Below, one piece after another: positions 9,389-19,060 of a DNA stretch of 64,000 nucleotides (its first letter is position 1; every line of letters begins with the position of its first letter). The stretch is from Parundibacterium terreum. Its GTDB lineage: Bacteria; Pseudomonadota; Gammaproteobacteria; Burkholderiales; Burkholderiaceae_D. The position numbers were made by a program, and so were the translations under genes. The notes under the pieces are model-generated. The model did not search any database. It saw nothing but the letters and a program-made list of their open reading frames with translations, and had not been told where the DNA came from. Location: the NCBI RefSeq assembly GCF_014636315.1, contig NZ_BMED01000004.1:310001-374000 (forward strand). Direction: 5' to 3'.

Positions 9389-10690
9389 TCAGGCTGCCTG
9401 GATTTTGGGATACATCCGGCTTTCCGCCAGTTGTGCAATCTGATCAGCGACCAGCAGCCCTGACTTCAGGCCGTCTTCATGGAAACCATAGCCTGTCCAG
9501 GCGCCGGCAAACCAGATGCCGCGCTTGCCTTGTATCGACGGTAGCTTGGCTTGCGCAGCAATGGCAGCGTGGTCAAACACCGGATGGGCGTAGTCGAAGC
9601 TGTCTATGATTTTTTCTGCGGCAGGCTCGTCAATAGGATTCAGGCTGACGATGACCGGCGTCTCGAAAGGCAATGGCTGCAACTGGTTGATCAGATAGTG
9701 CACGCACACACGGGTATCATCGCTGTCACGACCTGTACCGCGTTGGTAGTTCCATGCGGACCAGGCTTTTTTGTTCTCAGGGAGGACGCGGGAGTCGGTA
9801 TGCAGAACCGCGCGATTCGGCTGATAAGCAATTGCAGACAGAACGGCTCGTTCCTCCGCAGACGCATCGGCCAGCAGGGCCAGGTTTTGGTCGCTGTGAG
9901 CGGCAAGCACGACGTGATCGAATTCTTGCACCGTGTCGCTGGTTTGCACAATGAGCCGGCGATTTGGTGCAGCGCGTACCGATTTCACTGCCGTCTTTAC
10001 GCGGGCGTCGGGTATGGCTTGCAGTATTTTTTCCACATAGTGCCTGGCGCCGCCGGTGACGGTTTGCCATTGCGGCCTGTCGTTGACCTGCAGCAAGCCG
10101 TGGTTATGGCAAAAGCGTACGAAAGAGGGGAGTGGAAAGTCCAGCATCGCCGCCGCCGGGCAAGACCAGATGCAGGCCGCCATAGGCAGCAGATACCAAT
10201 TACGGAATTCCTTGCTGTAATGATGCTTTTCCAGGAAGCGCCCCAGCGACAAGTGGATGTCCGCATCCTGGTTCAGATTGGCAATGGCAGTTGCCTGCTT
10301 GTTGAAGCGAATAATATCGGCCAGCATGCGCAAAAAGCCGGGGCTGAGCAGGTTGCGGCGTTGCGCAAATACCGTACTCAGATTGGCGCCCGCCCATTCC
10401 AGCGTCCTGTCTGCGAGTGGCGTCTTTACCGAGAAAGACATGTCAGTGGCGGTAGTCTTTACACCCAGCTCTTCGAATAGCTGAACCAGATGCGGATAGG
10501 TCTTGTGGTTGAAGACCAGGAAACCGGTATCCACACCATGGGTCCGGCCTTCCAGAGTGACGTCGACGGTATGCGTATGGCCGCCGAAGTAATCATTGGC
10601 CTCTAACAGCGATACCGTATGCCCGGCCTGGCTGAGCCTATAGGCACAGGAAAGGCCCGAAATACCCGATCCGACGATGGCAATTTTCAT
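9389..10690 (-). CDS. NAD(P)/FAD-dependent amine-oxidase-like oxidoreductase
   Basis: A 433-residue flavoprotein. The dinucleotide-binding motif is at the very N-terminus (MKIAIVGSGISGLSCAYRL), followed by LLEANDYFGGHTHTVDV, and a C-terminal FAD segment GIWFAGAWTGYGFHEDGLKS. The ATG at 10690 is preferred because family members start with the Rossmann strand; ATG 10705 adds five residues. It is the first gene of the lipid-modification operon. Members of this family are thought to oxidise acyl chains, but the substrate is not established. No sigma-factor or ChrR-like gene is next to it. Confidence 0.85.
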   Translation of the reverse strand: MKIAIVGSGISGLSCAYRLSQAGHTVSLLEANDYFGGHTHTVDVTLEGRTHGVDTGFLVFNHKTYPHLVQLFEELGVKTTATDMSFSVKTPLADRTLEWAGANLSTVFAQRRNLLSPGFLRMLADIIRFNKQATAIANLNQDADIHLSLGRFLEKHHYSKEFRNWYLLPMAACIWSCPAAAMLDFPLPSFVRFCHNHGLLQVNDRPQWQTVTGGARHYVEKILQAIPDARVKTAVKSVRAAPNRRLIVQTSDTVQEFDHVVLAAHSDQNLALLADASAEERAVLSAIAYQPNRAVLHTDSRVLPENKKAWSAWNYQRGTGRDSDDTRVCVHYLINQLQPLPFETPVIVSLNPIDEPAAEKIIDSFDYAHPVFDHAAIAAQAKLPSIQGKRGIWFAGAWTGYGFHEDGLKSGLLVADQIAQLAESRMYPKIQAA

Positions 10691-10886
10691 AAAGGTCGTT
10701 TCCATTTCGAAATGGATTTAGTATTTTGTTATTTAATATTATCTTTTTGGCATCCATACGCTGATGCCCATGAGTGATATACGAGACACTTGTCAAAGTG
10801 GATTCAACTGAACGACAAATAATTGCCAATTAGTACCGAAAGGGGGAATAGGGGGAATGCGCGCATAGGAAGCTTGCTGCGGGCAT

Positions 10887-10912
10887 AAAAAAAGCCCGGT
10901 ATAACCGGGCTT
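10887..10912 (-). terminator. Intrinsic terminator after glutathione peroxidase gene
   Basis: On the minus strand an AAGCCCGGT / ACCGGGCTT stem (9 bp, 3-base loop) is followed by a run of T residues. It lies 22 bases past the stop of the gene at 10935-11513. Confidence 0.8.
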
Positions 10913-10934
10913 GGGCTGTAACGGGATCAGAGTC

Positions 10935-11513
10935 TTACTGGGCCAGCGCTTTTTCTACGTCGGCGACTAGTTTCTTGTCGTCCGGCGTGGTTTCACTTGG
11001 ATAGGAAGCAACCACATTGCCCTTCCTGTCGATCAGGTACTTGGTGAAGTTCCATTTTGGTGTCCGGCCGGTGGCCTTGATCAGTTCTGCGTGCAGCGGG
11101 TTCACATCCTTGCCTGTGACCGAGGATTTAGCAAACATCGGAAATTTGACGCCATAGGTATTGAAGCAGAAATCGGCGATTTCCTTGCTGGAGCCTGGCT
11201 CTTGCTGGCCAAAGTCATTCGAAGGGAAACCCAGTACGACCAGGCCCTTGGGATTGTATTTTGCATGCAATGCTTCCAGGCCTTCATACTGCTTGGTGAA
11301 ACCGCAGTAGCTGGCGGTATTGACGACCAGGGTAACCTTGCCGGCGTACTGGCACAGGTCTTGTTTGCTGTCGTCCTGCAGACGGTTGAAGGTGTGGTGC
11401 AGGATGGCAGGGCAGCTTTCGGGTGTCGCGGGTGTGCTTGATGCAGCGGAAGCGGCACCACCAGCCAGGATGCCGAATAAAAACAGCATTCCGGCAACTA
11501 TTTTCTTGTTCAT
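10935..11513 (-). CDS. Exported glutathione peroxidase family protein
   Basis: A thiol peroxidase of 192 residues with a cleavable signal peptide (MLFLFGILAGGAASAA). Family motifs are present: the peroxidatic Cys in NTASYCGFTKQY, the Gln region LGFPSNDFGQQEPG and the Trp/Asn segment PKWNFTKYL. Cys replaces selenocysteine, as is normal in bacteria; such enzymes often use thioredoxin-like donors rather than glutathione. The signal peptide places it in the periplasm, which is less usual. It ends at a strong terminator and appears to be a single-gene unit. Confidence 0.88.
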   Translation of the reverse strand: MNKKIVAGMLFLFGILAGGAASAASSTPATPESCPAILHHTFNRLQDDSKQDLCQYAGKVTLVVNTASYCGFTKQYEGLEALHAKYNPKGLVVLGFPSNDFGQQEPGSSKEIADFCFNTYGVKFPMFAKSSVTGKDVNPLHAELIKATGRTPKWNFTKYLIDRKGNVVASYPSETTPDDKKLVADVEKALAQ

Positions 11514-11787
11514 TATGTCTATCTCCAGGTGTATGAAATGATCGTGGCGTTGTTTTCGCCGATATGGCAGAAAAGCTTGAATCCGATCCTGGCATGGTAA
11601 CGTAATATTTAATACACTGCTGGCGGCGCTAAATTGCCCTCTGGATTCTATTTATCAACGAAGTTCGTCCAGTTTGCCGAAAAACAATAGAAATGATTCG
11701 CATTTATTAAACAACGTAGTGAAGATGTCATATCTGTCTGTTAAAATTAGGTAAATTACTCTATTTTTCATTTGTGTGAAGGTCAAC

Positions 11788-12669
11788 ATGCTTTACCCAG
11801 AATTGTTTAAATCGCTTGAGCAAGTCCGCTGGAATATGGATACCGACATTCCTTGGGATCAGTACGACGATACCAAGCTGACCAAGGAGCAGGCCCAAAC
11901 GATCAAGATGAATGCGATTACCGAGTGGTCTGCATTGCCTGCAACCGAGATGTTTTTGCGCGACAACCGCGGCGATAGCGATTTCTCGGCCTTCATGTCG
12001 ATCTGGTTTTTTGAAGAGCAAAAACATTCACTGGTGTTGATGGAGTACCTGCGCCGCTTCCACCCTGAACTGGTGCCGACCGAAGAGGAATTGCACAATG
12101 TGCGTTTCGAGTTCGATCCTGCGCCGCCGCTGGAAACCCTGATGCTGCATTTCTGCGGCGAGATACGCCTGAACCACTGGTATCGCTGCGCGTCCGACTG
12201 GCATACCGAACCCGTCATCAAGCAGATCTACAAGATCATCAGCCAGGATGAAGCCCGGCACGGCGGCGCTTACCTGCGCTACATGAAAAAATCACTGGGA
12301 GAAATGGGCGATACCGCGCGCGCGGCATTTGCCAAGATCGGCGTGCTGATGGCGTCTGCCCGCCGTACCGAAAAACCGCTGCACCCTACCAATCTGCATG
12401 TGAACCAGGCGCTGTTCCCTAACGATACCGTGCAAAGCCGTTTGCCGGATCCGGCATGGCTGGAGCGCTGGCTGGATGGTCAGATTAATTTCGATGGTGC
12501 CTGGGAAAAGAAGGTTGTTGAACGCATCCTGCACAATATGTCGCTGCTGTTTGAGCGTACGTTTGAGTCGGTACAGGACTTGAACCGCTATCGCAAGGAA
12601 ATCACCCAGCGGCTGGCTGCCGCTACAAATGCGACGGCCACTCCAGGGACCGAGCCGAATGCTGCATAG
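11788..12669 (+). CDS. Ferritin-like diiron protein
   Basis: A helical protein of 293 residues with two E-x-x-H type iron ligand sets: FEEQKH in the first half and DEARHGG in the second, with further acidic residues spaced as in ferritin-like/acyl-ACP-desaturase-like proteins. ATG 11788 follows GAAGG by 6 bases; a GTG at 11776 in frame is less likely. It may be an oxidase or desaturase-type enzyme; bacterial homologues in Burkholderiales are annotated only as ferritin-like. It ends in a strong terminator. Confidence 0.72.
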   Translation: MLYPELFKSLEQVRWNMDTDIPWDQYDDTKLTKEQAQTIKMNAITEWSALPATEMFLRDNRGDSDFSAFMSIWFFEEQKHSLVLMEYLRRFHPELVPTEEELHNVRFEFDPAPPLETLMLHFCGEIRLNHWYRCASDWHTEPVIKQIYKIISQDEARHGGAYLRYMKKSLGEMGDTARAAFAKIGVLMASARRTEKPLHPTNLHVNQALFPNDTVQSRLPDPAWLERWLDGQINFDGAWEKKVVERILHNMSLLFERTFESVQDLNRYRKEITQRLAAATNATATPGTEPNAA

Positions 12670-12705
12670 ATGAAATCCGCGCAAGTGCGCGGCGTACTCA
12701 TATAG

Positions 12706-12736
12706 AATGGCCGCTACCGCAGTAGCGGCCATTTTT
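12706..12736 (+). terminator. Intrinsic terminator
   Basis: A perfect 11-bp stem (ATGGCCGCTAC / GTAGCGGCCAT) with a CGCA loop is followed by T residues on the plus strand, 37 bases after the ferritin-like gene. Confidence 0.85.
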
Positions 12737-12771
12737 ACGTTAATTTATCTTCTTTGCCTGCAGCATCAACT

Positions 12772-13254
12772 ATGCCCAATTTCGAAACCAAGATCAGTAG
12801 CCGTGCAGATTTAGCATTACGCGTGGCAGCACTCCCCAGGCCGGTGGCCATGACTAATGGCGTGTTTGATATCTTGCATCGCGGCCATGTCAGCTATCTG
12901 GCGCAGGCAAGGGAGCTGGGCGCTTCGCTGGTGGTGGCGGTGAATACCGATGCGTCGGTCAAGCGCCTGGGCAAGGGCGACGACAGGCCGATCAACCAGT
13001 GCGAAGACCGGATGGCCGTATTGGCGGCGCTGGAAGCGGTCAGCCTGGTGGTGGACTTTGATGAGGATACTGCGCTGGAAGCGGTACAACTGGCGCATCC
13101 GGATATCTATGTGAAGGGCGGTGATTACGACATGGCCGCCATCCCCGAGGGGCAGGCGGTGCTGGCCTACGGCGGCCAGGTTGCCGCCATCGAATTTGTG
13201 CACGACAGGTCAACCAGCAAACTGCTGGCCAAGGTCAGGCTGAGCGGCAAATAG
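12772..13254 (+). CDS. rfaE2: D-glycero-beta-D-manno-heptose 1-phosphate adenylyltransferase
   Basis: A 160-residue nucleotidyltransferase (HldC/RfaE domain 2). It carries the nucleotidyltransferase motifs TNGVFDILHRGHVSYL (HxGH) and the C-terminal DRSTSKLLAKV segment (S/T-S-x-x-L). It activates heptose-1-phosphate with ATP to ADP-heptose for the lipopolysaccharide core. The kinase domain is not fused, so a separate hldA/rfaE1 gene is expected elsewhere. ATG 12772 is chosen over an in-frame TTG at 12754; no clear ribosome-binding site precedes either. Confidence 0.9.
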   Translation: MPNFETKISSRADLALRVAALPRPVAMTNGVFDILHRGHVSYLAQARELGASLVVAVNTDASVKRLGKGDDRPINQCEDRMAVLAALEAVSLVVDFDEDTALEAVQLAHPDIYVKGGDYDMAAIPEGQAVLAYGGQVAAIEFVHDRSTSKLLAKVRLSGK

Positions 13255-13287
13255 CCGCCCGAGTTCTATGTCCGACCTGACTGATAG

Positions 13288-13758
13288 TCAGGCTCCTCCG
13301 GCAAAACCATTCTGGCGCCAGGCTTCATATACGACGACTGCAACAGTATTGGATAAGTTCAGGCTGCGGTTGTCCGGGCGCATAGGCAGGCGGATGCGCT
13401 GCTCCGGCGGGAAGGAGTTGCGCAACTCAGGCGCCAAGCCGCGGGTTTCGGCACCGAACACAAACACATCGCCGGGCTTGAACTCCACCTGCGCGAACGG
13501 CGCTGAACCGTGCGTAGTCAGCGCAAACATGCGGGCTGTATCCGGCTGCTCTTGCGCGAGATAAGCATCCCAGTTCTTGTGCACCTTCATCGTCGCATAA
13601 TCGTGGTAGTCCAGGCCGGCGCGCTTCATCTTGGAGTCGTCCAACGGAAAGCCCAGCGGCTCTATCAGATGCAACTGCACGCCGGTATTGGCGCACAGGC
13701 GGATGATATTGCCGGTATTCGGCGGTATCTCGGGCTCTACCAGAACTACATGAAACAA
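13288..13758 (-). CDS. trmL: tRNA (cytidine(34)-2'-O)-methyltransferase
   Basis: A SPOUT-family methyltransferase of 156 residues. It begins MFHVVLVEPEIPPNTGNI, has the IEPLGFPLDDSKMKRAG segment and the knot region FGAETRGL and LRLPMRPDNRSLNLSN-type motif (seen as IRLPMRPDNRSLNLSNTVAV). TrmL methylates the wobble ribose of tRNA-Leu. Length is as usual for the family. It is convergent with rfaE2. Confidence 0.92.
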   Translation of the reverse strand: MFHVVLVEPEIPPNTGNIIRLCANTGVQLHLIEPLGFPLDDSKMKRAGLDYHDYATMKVHKNWDAYLAQEQPDTARMFALTTHGSAPFAQVEFKPGDVFVFGAETRGLAPELRNSFPPEQRIRLPMRPDNRSLNLSNTVAVVVYEAWRQNGFAGGA

Positions 13759-13815
13759 AGCATTCTCCTAAAAATGTCAAAATAAGGTATTTGCGCCAGG
13801 CCTCCGAGCCGGCGT

Positions 13816-14544
13816 CTAATGCGGCAGGGTGCGCGCAAATACATAGTTGCTTACTTTTTCCGCGCCGAAGCGCTTCAGCATGGCGGCAATCTCGTTTAGC
13901 GTCGTGCCGGTCGTCATTACGTCGTCAAAAATGCCGACATGCCTGCCTTTGATGCTGTCCATTGCCTCGGGCGCCAGCGCAAACGCGTTGCGCACGTTTT
14001 TTTGCCTGTCATCCGGATGCAGGCCGCTTTGCTGCGCGGTTTCTCGCGCGCGTTGCAGCAGTTGTGCAGCCAGCGGTATACCCAGTTGCCTTGCCAGCGG
14101 CCGGGCGATTTCCAATGCCTGGTTGAAGCCGCGCTCAGCCAGCCTGGCTTTCCCCAAGGGTACTATGCTCAATATATCCGGCAGCGCAGCATTGCGCCGC
14201 TCCAGGATGGCGTCGCGCAGCAAGCTGGAAAAAACCGGGGCCAGCGCCAGCTGGTGGCCGAACTTCAGGTTCAGCACCAATTGGTCCAGCGGTGCGGCAT
14301 AGTTGCAGGCTGTAATTGTGTTGTCGAAAGCCGGGGCGTCCCTGAGGCAAGCTCCGCAAACCGCGTTGCTATCACCTTTTGCATCGTCAACCACAGGCAA
14401 GGCGCATTGCCTGCAGCGCTGCTGAGCCGTGCCCAGATAGCGCCGCTGGCACGGTGCGCACAGCACTTGCTGCCCGTGCTCGCCGCATAATGCGCAGGCC
14501 GACGGCAGCAATGTAGATAATTTTGCAATTGGTGCGAATCTCAT
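13816..14544 (-). CDS. ComF family protein (phosphoribosyltransferase-like)
   Basis: A 242-residue ComF/GntX-type protein. The N-terminus has paired Cys motifs for zinc (CALCGEHG, CAPC, CRQC, CGAC) and the C-terminus the PRPP-binding loop GIFDDVMTTGTTLNE. ComF proteins act in DNA uptake or use of imported DNA; the exact biochemical role is unsettled. It is divergent from the BioC-like gene, a common arrangement in betaproteobacteria. Confidence 0.88.
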   Translation of the reverse strand: MRFAPIAKLSTLLPSACALCGEHGQQVLCAPCQRRYLGTAQQRCRQCALPVVDDAKGDSNAVCGACLRDAPAFDNTITACNYAAPLDQLVLNLKFGHQLALAPVFSSLLRDAILERRNAALPDILSIVPLGKARLAERGFNQALEIARPLARQLGIPLAAQLLQRARETAQQSGLHPDDRQKNVRNAFALAPEAMDSIKGRHVGIFDDVMTTGTTLNEIAAMLKRFGAEKVSNYVFARTLPH

Positions 14545-14662
14545 CAGATCATTAGTAGCCCATTGGCTATCCAGCGACTTTTGCGGCGAACGTGTAAACT
14601 CTGCGCATTATCGCATCCCACCTGGGCTTGCGCAGCCAAAACAGAATATCCAATCCCATTAC

Positions 14663-15580
14663 ATGCTAAGTGCCCCTATAGACCTGAAAACCGTCCGCCA
14701 GTTATTTTCCCGGCCGGAAAAAATGATCGCTTCCGATTTCCTGCGACGGGAAATCGCCAACCGCATGCGCGAAAAGCTGGAACTGGTGAAAATTGCGCCG
14801 GAGCGGGTGCTGGATGCCGGTTGCGGCGAAGGGGCGGATCTGGTCCAGTTGCAGCGGGCCTTCCCGCAGGCGCATGTGCTGGGAGCGGATGCGTCGCCGC
14901 AGATGCTGGCGGCGGCAATGCAGAATCAGAGGGCGGCGACCAGTTCGGTCGGCCGCCTGCTGGCAAAATGGACGCCTCCGGCTTTGCGCCGTGCCCAGAA
15001 CGAGGGGCTGGCCTGTACCGATTTTGCACGCCTGCCGCTGGCGGCAAATGCGGTCGACCTGGTGTGGTCCAATCTGGCACTGCACTGGCACCCGCAGCCG
15101 GACCTGGTGTTTGCCGAGTGGCGCCGCGTTTTACGTACTGAGGGGCTGCTGATGTTCTCCTGCTTCGGACCGGATACGTTGGTCGAGTTGCGCCGGGCTT
15201 TTTCCGGCATCGATGAACTGCCGCACACGATACCTTTCGTCGATATGCACGATTTTGGCGATATGCTGGTCAATGCCGGCTTCTCGACACCGGTAATGGA
15301 TATGGAAAAGATCACGCTGACCTACGATTCCATTGATAAATTGATCACGGATGTGCGTGCATTGGGCGGTAATCCGTTGTTGACACGCCGCACTGGGCTA
15401 ATGGGCAAGCAGGCCTGGAAAACCCTGTGCGACGCATTTGACAAGATGCGCGGCGCCGACAACCGGGTCACCCTCACGTTTGAAGTAGTGTATGGGCACG
15501 CCTTCCGCCCCACTCCTAAAAAGACGTCTTCCGGGGAGTCCATCATCAAGCTGGACTTGCATAAAAAACCACCTCGCTGA
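14663..15580 (+). CDS. bioC: BioC-like SAM-dependent methyltransferase
   Basis: A class I methyltransferase of 305 residues. Motif I is VLDAGCGEGADL, followed by VDLVWSNLALHWHPQPD and FSCFGPDTLVELR, segments typical of malonyl-ACP O-methyltransferase BioC, which disguises malonyl-ACP so that fatty acid synthesis can make pimelate for biotin. No other bio gene is nearby, so BioC is the best family match but another methyltransferase role cannot be excluded. Confidence 0.72.
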   Translation: MLSAPIDLKTVRQLFSRPEKMIASDFLRREIANRMREKLELVKIAPERVLDAGCGEGADLVQLQRAFPQAHVLGADASPQMLAAAMQNQRAATSSVGRLLAKWTPPALRRAQNEGLACTDFARLPLAANAVDLVWSNLALHWHPQPDLVFAEWRRVLRTEGLLMFSCFGPDTLVELRRAFSGIDELPHTIPFVDMHDFGDMLVNAGFSTPVMDMEKITLTYDSIDKLITDVRALGGNPLLTRRTGLMGKQAWKTLCDAFDKMRGADNRVTLTFEVVYGHAFRPTPKKTSSGESIIKLDLHKKPPR

Positions 15581-15724
15581 CCCAAAAAGTCTCAATATTG
15601 AGTGTGCAAAATTGATTTATTTCTGTGCAATTTACTGGCACTACGACAAGTATTCTTCTTGATATAAGCGCACTTTACATCTTATACTCTTGCAGTTGTG
15701 GAAGTCGCCAGCGAATGTCATTGA

Positions 15725-16195
15725 ATGACTGTCGATCTTGGGTGCGTTGAGATGGAACCTCATGAATGGCTGATGAAGCGAAATTGTGCCTTGTCACCCA
15801 AACAGCTAGCCTTGTTTTACTGTGTACTCTGTAGTGTATCTTTTGGTATTGCCCTCATCTTTCTGGTGAACGGCGCATGGCTGGTTCTTTGTTTTTCATT
15901 TTTGGAAATGCTGGCGGTCGGAGCAGCATTTCTCATCTACGCGCGTCACGCTGGTGATCGTGAATATGTTTCCCTGACCCGGGATTGCCTGTTGGTAATC
16001 GTGGTGCAGGGTAGCCGTGTTCAGGAATACAGACTTTATCCACTGTTTGTCAAAGTTGGTTTGCCCGATGTCCCCGGAGGATTGGTGGAGTTGCGGGCAC
16101 AACAGGTTTTGGTCAAGGTGGGGCGGTATTTAATGGTGAGCAGGCGGCGTGAGTTTGTGCGGGAGCTGCAGAACGCACTGATGTCGGTCTGTTAA
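15725..16195 (+). CDS. DUF2244 domain-containing membrane protein
   Basis: A 156-residue protein with two membrane helices (ALFYCVLCSVSFGIALIFLV and LVLCFSFLEMLAVGAAFLIY) and a soluble C-terminal part ending RREFVRELQNAL, the DUF2244 layout. In many alpha- and betaproteobacteria this gene lies directly before coxB, as here, so a part in cytochrome oxidase biogenesis is possible but unproven. The start could also be ATG 15752; neither has a clear ribosome-binding site. Confidence 0.8.
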   Translation: MTVDLGCVEMEPHEWLMKRNCALSPKQLALFYCVLCSVSFGIALIFLVNGAWLVLCFSFLEMLAVGAAFLIYARHAGDREYVSLTRDCLLVIVVQGSRVQEYRLYPLFVKVGLPDVPGGLVELRAQQVLVKVGRYLMVSRRREFVRELQNALMSVC

Positions 16196-16224
16196 AGAAT
16201 TCTATTTGGGTTTTTGGGGAAATC

Positions 16225-17406
16225 ATGAAACATGCGAAGCGATTACAATCGTTAGTGCTTGGAGCGGCGCTGCTGGCGGCGGGTTTGCCATCATGGGCGG
16301 CTGGTGAAGTCAAGGACATCCAGGGCGGTCCAGCAGTACTGCAGACAAACCTGCAACCTCCTGTCACGCAAATTGCGCAGCAAATATACTCGCTGCATAA
16401 TTTGATGCTGATCATCTGCCTGGTGATTTTCGTCGCCGTTTTCGGCGTGATGTTCTACTCGATCTTCAAGCATCGCAAATCCCTGGGCCATAAAGCGGCC
16501 AGCTTCCACGAAAGCACCTCGGTAGAGATCGCCTGGACCGTGGTTCCTTTCATCATCGTTATCGGCATGGCATTGCCGGCTACTCGCACAGTGGTAGCGA
16601 TGAAGGACACGTCCAACGCCGACATCACGATCAAAGCGACCGGCATGCAGTGGAAATGGGGCTATGACTACCTGAAGGGCGACGGCGAAGGCATCTCCTT
16701 CCTGTCCACCCTGAAAACACCAAGGACCCAAGTCGGCTCGCCTGGCGTTGCTCCTACTGAAGCGCGTAGCGACACTTATTTGCTGGAAGTGGACAATGAA
16801 GTGCACGTTCCTGTGAACAAGAAGGTGCGCATCATCACTACCGCCAATGACGTGATCCACTCCTGGACTATCCCCGCATTCGGCGTCAAGCAGGATGCGA
16901 TCCCCGGTTTCGTGCGCGACACCTGGTTCAAGGCTGAAAAAGAAGGTACCTACCGCGGCCAGTGCGTAGAGCTGTGCGGCAAGGAACACGCGTTCATGCC
17001 TATCGTCGTGGTCGTTGAATCCGAAGAAAAATACAAGGCCTGGGTAGACGGCAAGAAGAAAGAAATGGCTGCGAAAGCAGACGATCCTAATAAAGTATGG
17101 ACGGTTGACGAGCTGAAACAGCGCGGCGAAAAAGTCTACACGGCCAATTGCGTAGCCTGCCACCAGGCTAACGGTAAAGGCGTTCCAGGCGCGTTCCCTG
17201 CGCTGGATGGCTCGGCAGTGGTTGCAGGTCCTAAAGCAGACCAGATTCACCTGGTGCTGAACGGTAAAGGCGGCATGCCTTCCTGGAAGGCCACATTGTC
17301 CGATACCGAAATCGCTGCAGCTATTACCTACACGCGTAATAACTGGTCCAACAAGTCGGCTGAGAATATTGTTCAACCAGCTGAAGTCCTGGCTGCGCGC
17401 AAGTAA
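16225..17406 (+). CDS. coxB: Cytochrome c oxidase subunit II with C-terminal cytochrome c domain
   Basis: A 393-residue subunit II. A signal peptide is followed by two membrane helices (about residues 55-130), the cupredoxin domain with the CuA ligands in YRGQCVELCGKEHAFMP, and a C-terminal heme c domain with CVACHQANGKG and the axial Met region GGMPSW. Subunit II accepts electrons from cytochrome c and passes them to subunit I. The fused heme domain marks the caa3-type arrangement frequent in Burkholderiales. It opens the oxidase operon proper. Confidence 0.95.
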   Translation: MKHAKRLQSLVLGAALLAAGLPSWAAGEVKDIQGGPAVLQTNLQPPVTQIAQQIYSLHNLMLIICLVIFVAVFGVMFYSIFKHRKSLGHKAASFHESTSVEIAWTVVPFIIVIGMALPATRTVVAMKDTSNADITIKATGMQWKWGYDYLKGDGEGISFLSTLKTPRTQVGSPGVAPTEARSDTYLLEVDNEVHVPVNKKVRIITTANDVIHSWTIPAFGVKQDAIPGFVRDTWFKAEKEGTYRGQCVELCGKEHAFMPIVVVVESEEKYKAWVDGKKKEMAAKADDPNKVWTVDELKQRGEKVYTANCVACHQANGKGVPGAFPALDGSAVVAGPKADQIHLVLNGKGGMPSWKATLSDTEIAAAITYTRNNWSNKSAENIVQPAEVLAARK

Positions 17407-17425
17407 TTGAATTTAGGAGATTGAG

Positions 17426-19021
17426 ATGAGCACAACTGCAGTCGATCACGCACACGATCACTCTCACGACCACGCGCATGACCATCCACATGGTTTCCGC
17501 CGCTGGTTGTTTGCAACTAACCATAAAGACATCGGTAGCCTCTACCTGTGGTTCGCATTCACCATGTTGTTGTCCGGCGGTGTACTGGCCCTGATGATAC
17601 GTAGTGAGCTGTTCCAGCCAGGCCTGCAATTGATGCAACCTGAATTCTTCAACCAGTTGACCACGATGCACGGCCTGATCATGGTGTTCGGCGCGATCAT
17701 GCCGGCCTTCGTCGGCTTCGCCAACTGGATGATCCCGCTGCAAATCGGCGCTTCCGACATGGCTTTTGCGCGGATGAACAACTTTTCATTCTGGCTGATG
17801 CCTCCTGCTGCGCTGCTGCTGATCGCTTCCTTCTGGGTACCTGGCGGTGCAACTGCTGCCGGCTGGACGCTGTATGCTCCTCTGTCCACACAGATGGGCC
17901 CAGGCATGGACATGGCGATTTTTGCCGTTCACATCATGGGTGCTTCTTCCATCATGGGTTCGATCAACATCATCACCACCATCCTGAACATGCGCGCTCC
18001 CGGCATGACGCTGATGAAAATGCCTATGTTCTGCTGGACATGGCTGATCACTGCCTACCTGCTTATCGCTGTTATGCCGGTTCTGGCAGGCGCCATCACG
18101 ATGACACTGACAGACCGTCATTTCGGTACATCCTTCTTTAACGCTGCCGGCGGCGGCGACCCTGTGATGTATCAGCACATTTTCTGGTTCTTCGGACATC
18201 CAGAGGTCTATATCATGATTTTGCCGGCTTTCGGCATCGTGTCCCAGATCGTTCCTGCGTTCGCCCGCAAGCCTTTGTTCGGCTATGCATCGATGGTGTA
18301 CGCAACAGCATCCATCGCCATCCTGTCCTTCATCGTCTGGGCTCACCACATGTTCACGACAGGTATGCCAGTGACGGCGCAGCTGTTCTTCATGTATGCG
18401 ACGATGCTGATCTCGGTACCGACCGGCGTTAAAGTGTTTAACTGGATCGCCACGATGTGGAAGGGATCCATGACCTTCGAAACACCGATGCTGTTTGCGA
18501 TCGGCTTCATCTTCGTATTCACGATGGGCGGTTTCACTGGCCTGATCCTGGCGGTAACGCCTATCGATATCCAGTTGCAGGATACCTACTACGTGGTTGC
18601 CCACTTCCACTATGTTCTGGTTGCCGGTTCCCTGTTTGCATTGTTCGCAGGCTACTACTACTGGGGTCCGAAATGGACAGGTTTCATGTACAACGAAACC
18701 CGCGGCAAGATCCACTTCTGGGGTTCATTGATCGCGTTTAACGTGACCTTCTTCCCCATGCACTTCCTGGGTCTGGCCGGTATGCCACGTCGCTATGCCG
18801 ACTACCCAGCGCAGTTCACGGATTTCAACATGGTTGCAACTATCGGCGCTTTCTGGTTCGGCCTGATGCAGGTGTACTTCATCCTGGCGGTGGTCTTGCC
18901 ATCGATCAAGGGCGGCAAACCGGCAGCAGCGAAGCCTTGGGATGGCGCGGAAGGCCTGGAGTGGACAGTACCAAGCCCAGCTCCTTTCCATACCTTCGAA
19001 GAACCACCTGTATTTAAATAA
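17426..19021 (+). CDS. coxA: Cytochrome c oxidase subunit I
   Basis: A twelve-helix heme-copper oxidase core of 531 residues. The binuclear-centre region reads [17 protein letters not shown] with HHMFT, and heme a/a3 ligands are in VAHFHYVLV. It reduces O2 and pumps protons. The His/Asp-rich N-terminus (about residues 5-30) is an unusual metal-binding-like extension ahead of the first helix. It follows coxB by 19 bases. Confidence 0.97.
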   Translation: MSTTAVDHAHDHSHDHAHDHPHGFRRWLFATNHKDIGSLYLWFAFTMLLSGGVLALMIRSELFQPGLQLMQPEFFNQLTTMHGLIMVFGAIMPAFVGFANWMIPLQIGASDMAFARMNNFSFWLMPPAALLLIASFWVPGGATAAGWTLYAPLSTQMGPGMDMAIFAVHIMGASSIMGSINIITTILNMRAPGMTLMKMPMFCWTWLITAYLLIAVMPVLAGAITMTLTDRHFGTSFFNAAGGGDPVMYQHIFWFFGHPEVYIMILPAFGIVSQIVPAFARKPLFGYASMVYATASIAILSFIVWAHHMFTTGMPVTAQLFFMYATMLISVPTGVKVFNWIATMWKGSMTFETPMLFAIGFIFVFTMGGFTGLILAVTPIDIQLQDTYYVVAHFHYVLVAGSLFALFAGYYYWGPKWTGFMYNETRGKIHFWGSLIAFNVTFFPMHFLGLAGMPRRYADYPAQFTDFNMVATIGAFWFGLMQVYFILAVVLPSIKGGKPAAAKPWDGAEGLEWTVPSPAPFHTFEEPPVFK

Positions 19022-19060
19022 TGTTGAAGGCGGACTGCCGAAATGGCGGTCCGTGTAAAA

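Noticed and set aside
10638..10829. Small minus-strand open frame of 63 codons upstream of the FAD oxidoreductase gene
   Set aside because: No ribosome site, overlaps the real gene start in another frame, no recognisable features.
10706..10886. An ECF (RpoE/ChrR-type) promoter for the lipid operon
   Set aside because: I could not find a convincing -35/-10 pair of that type in the upstream sequence.
17786..18715. Minus-strand open frame (309 codons) opposite coxA
   Set aside because: His/Asp/Arg-rich translation without domains; coxA on the other strand is certain.
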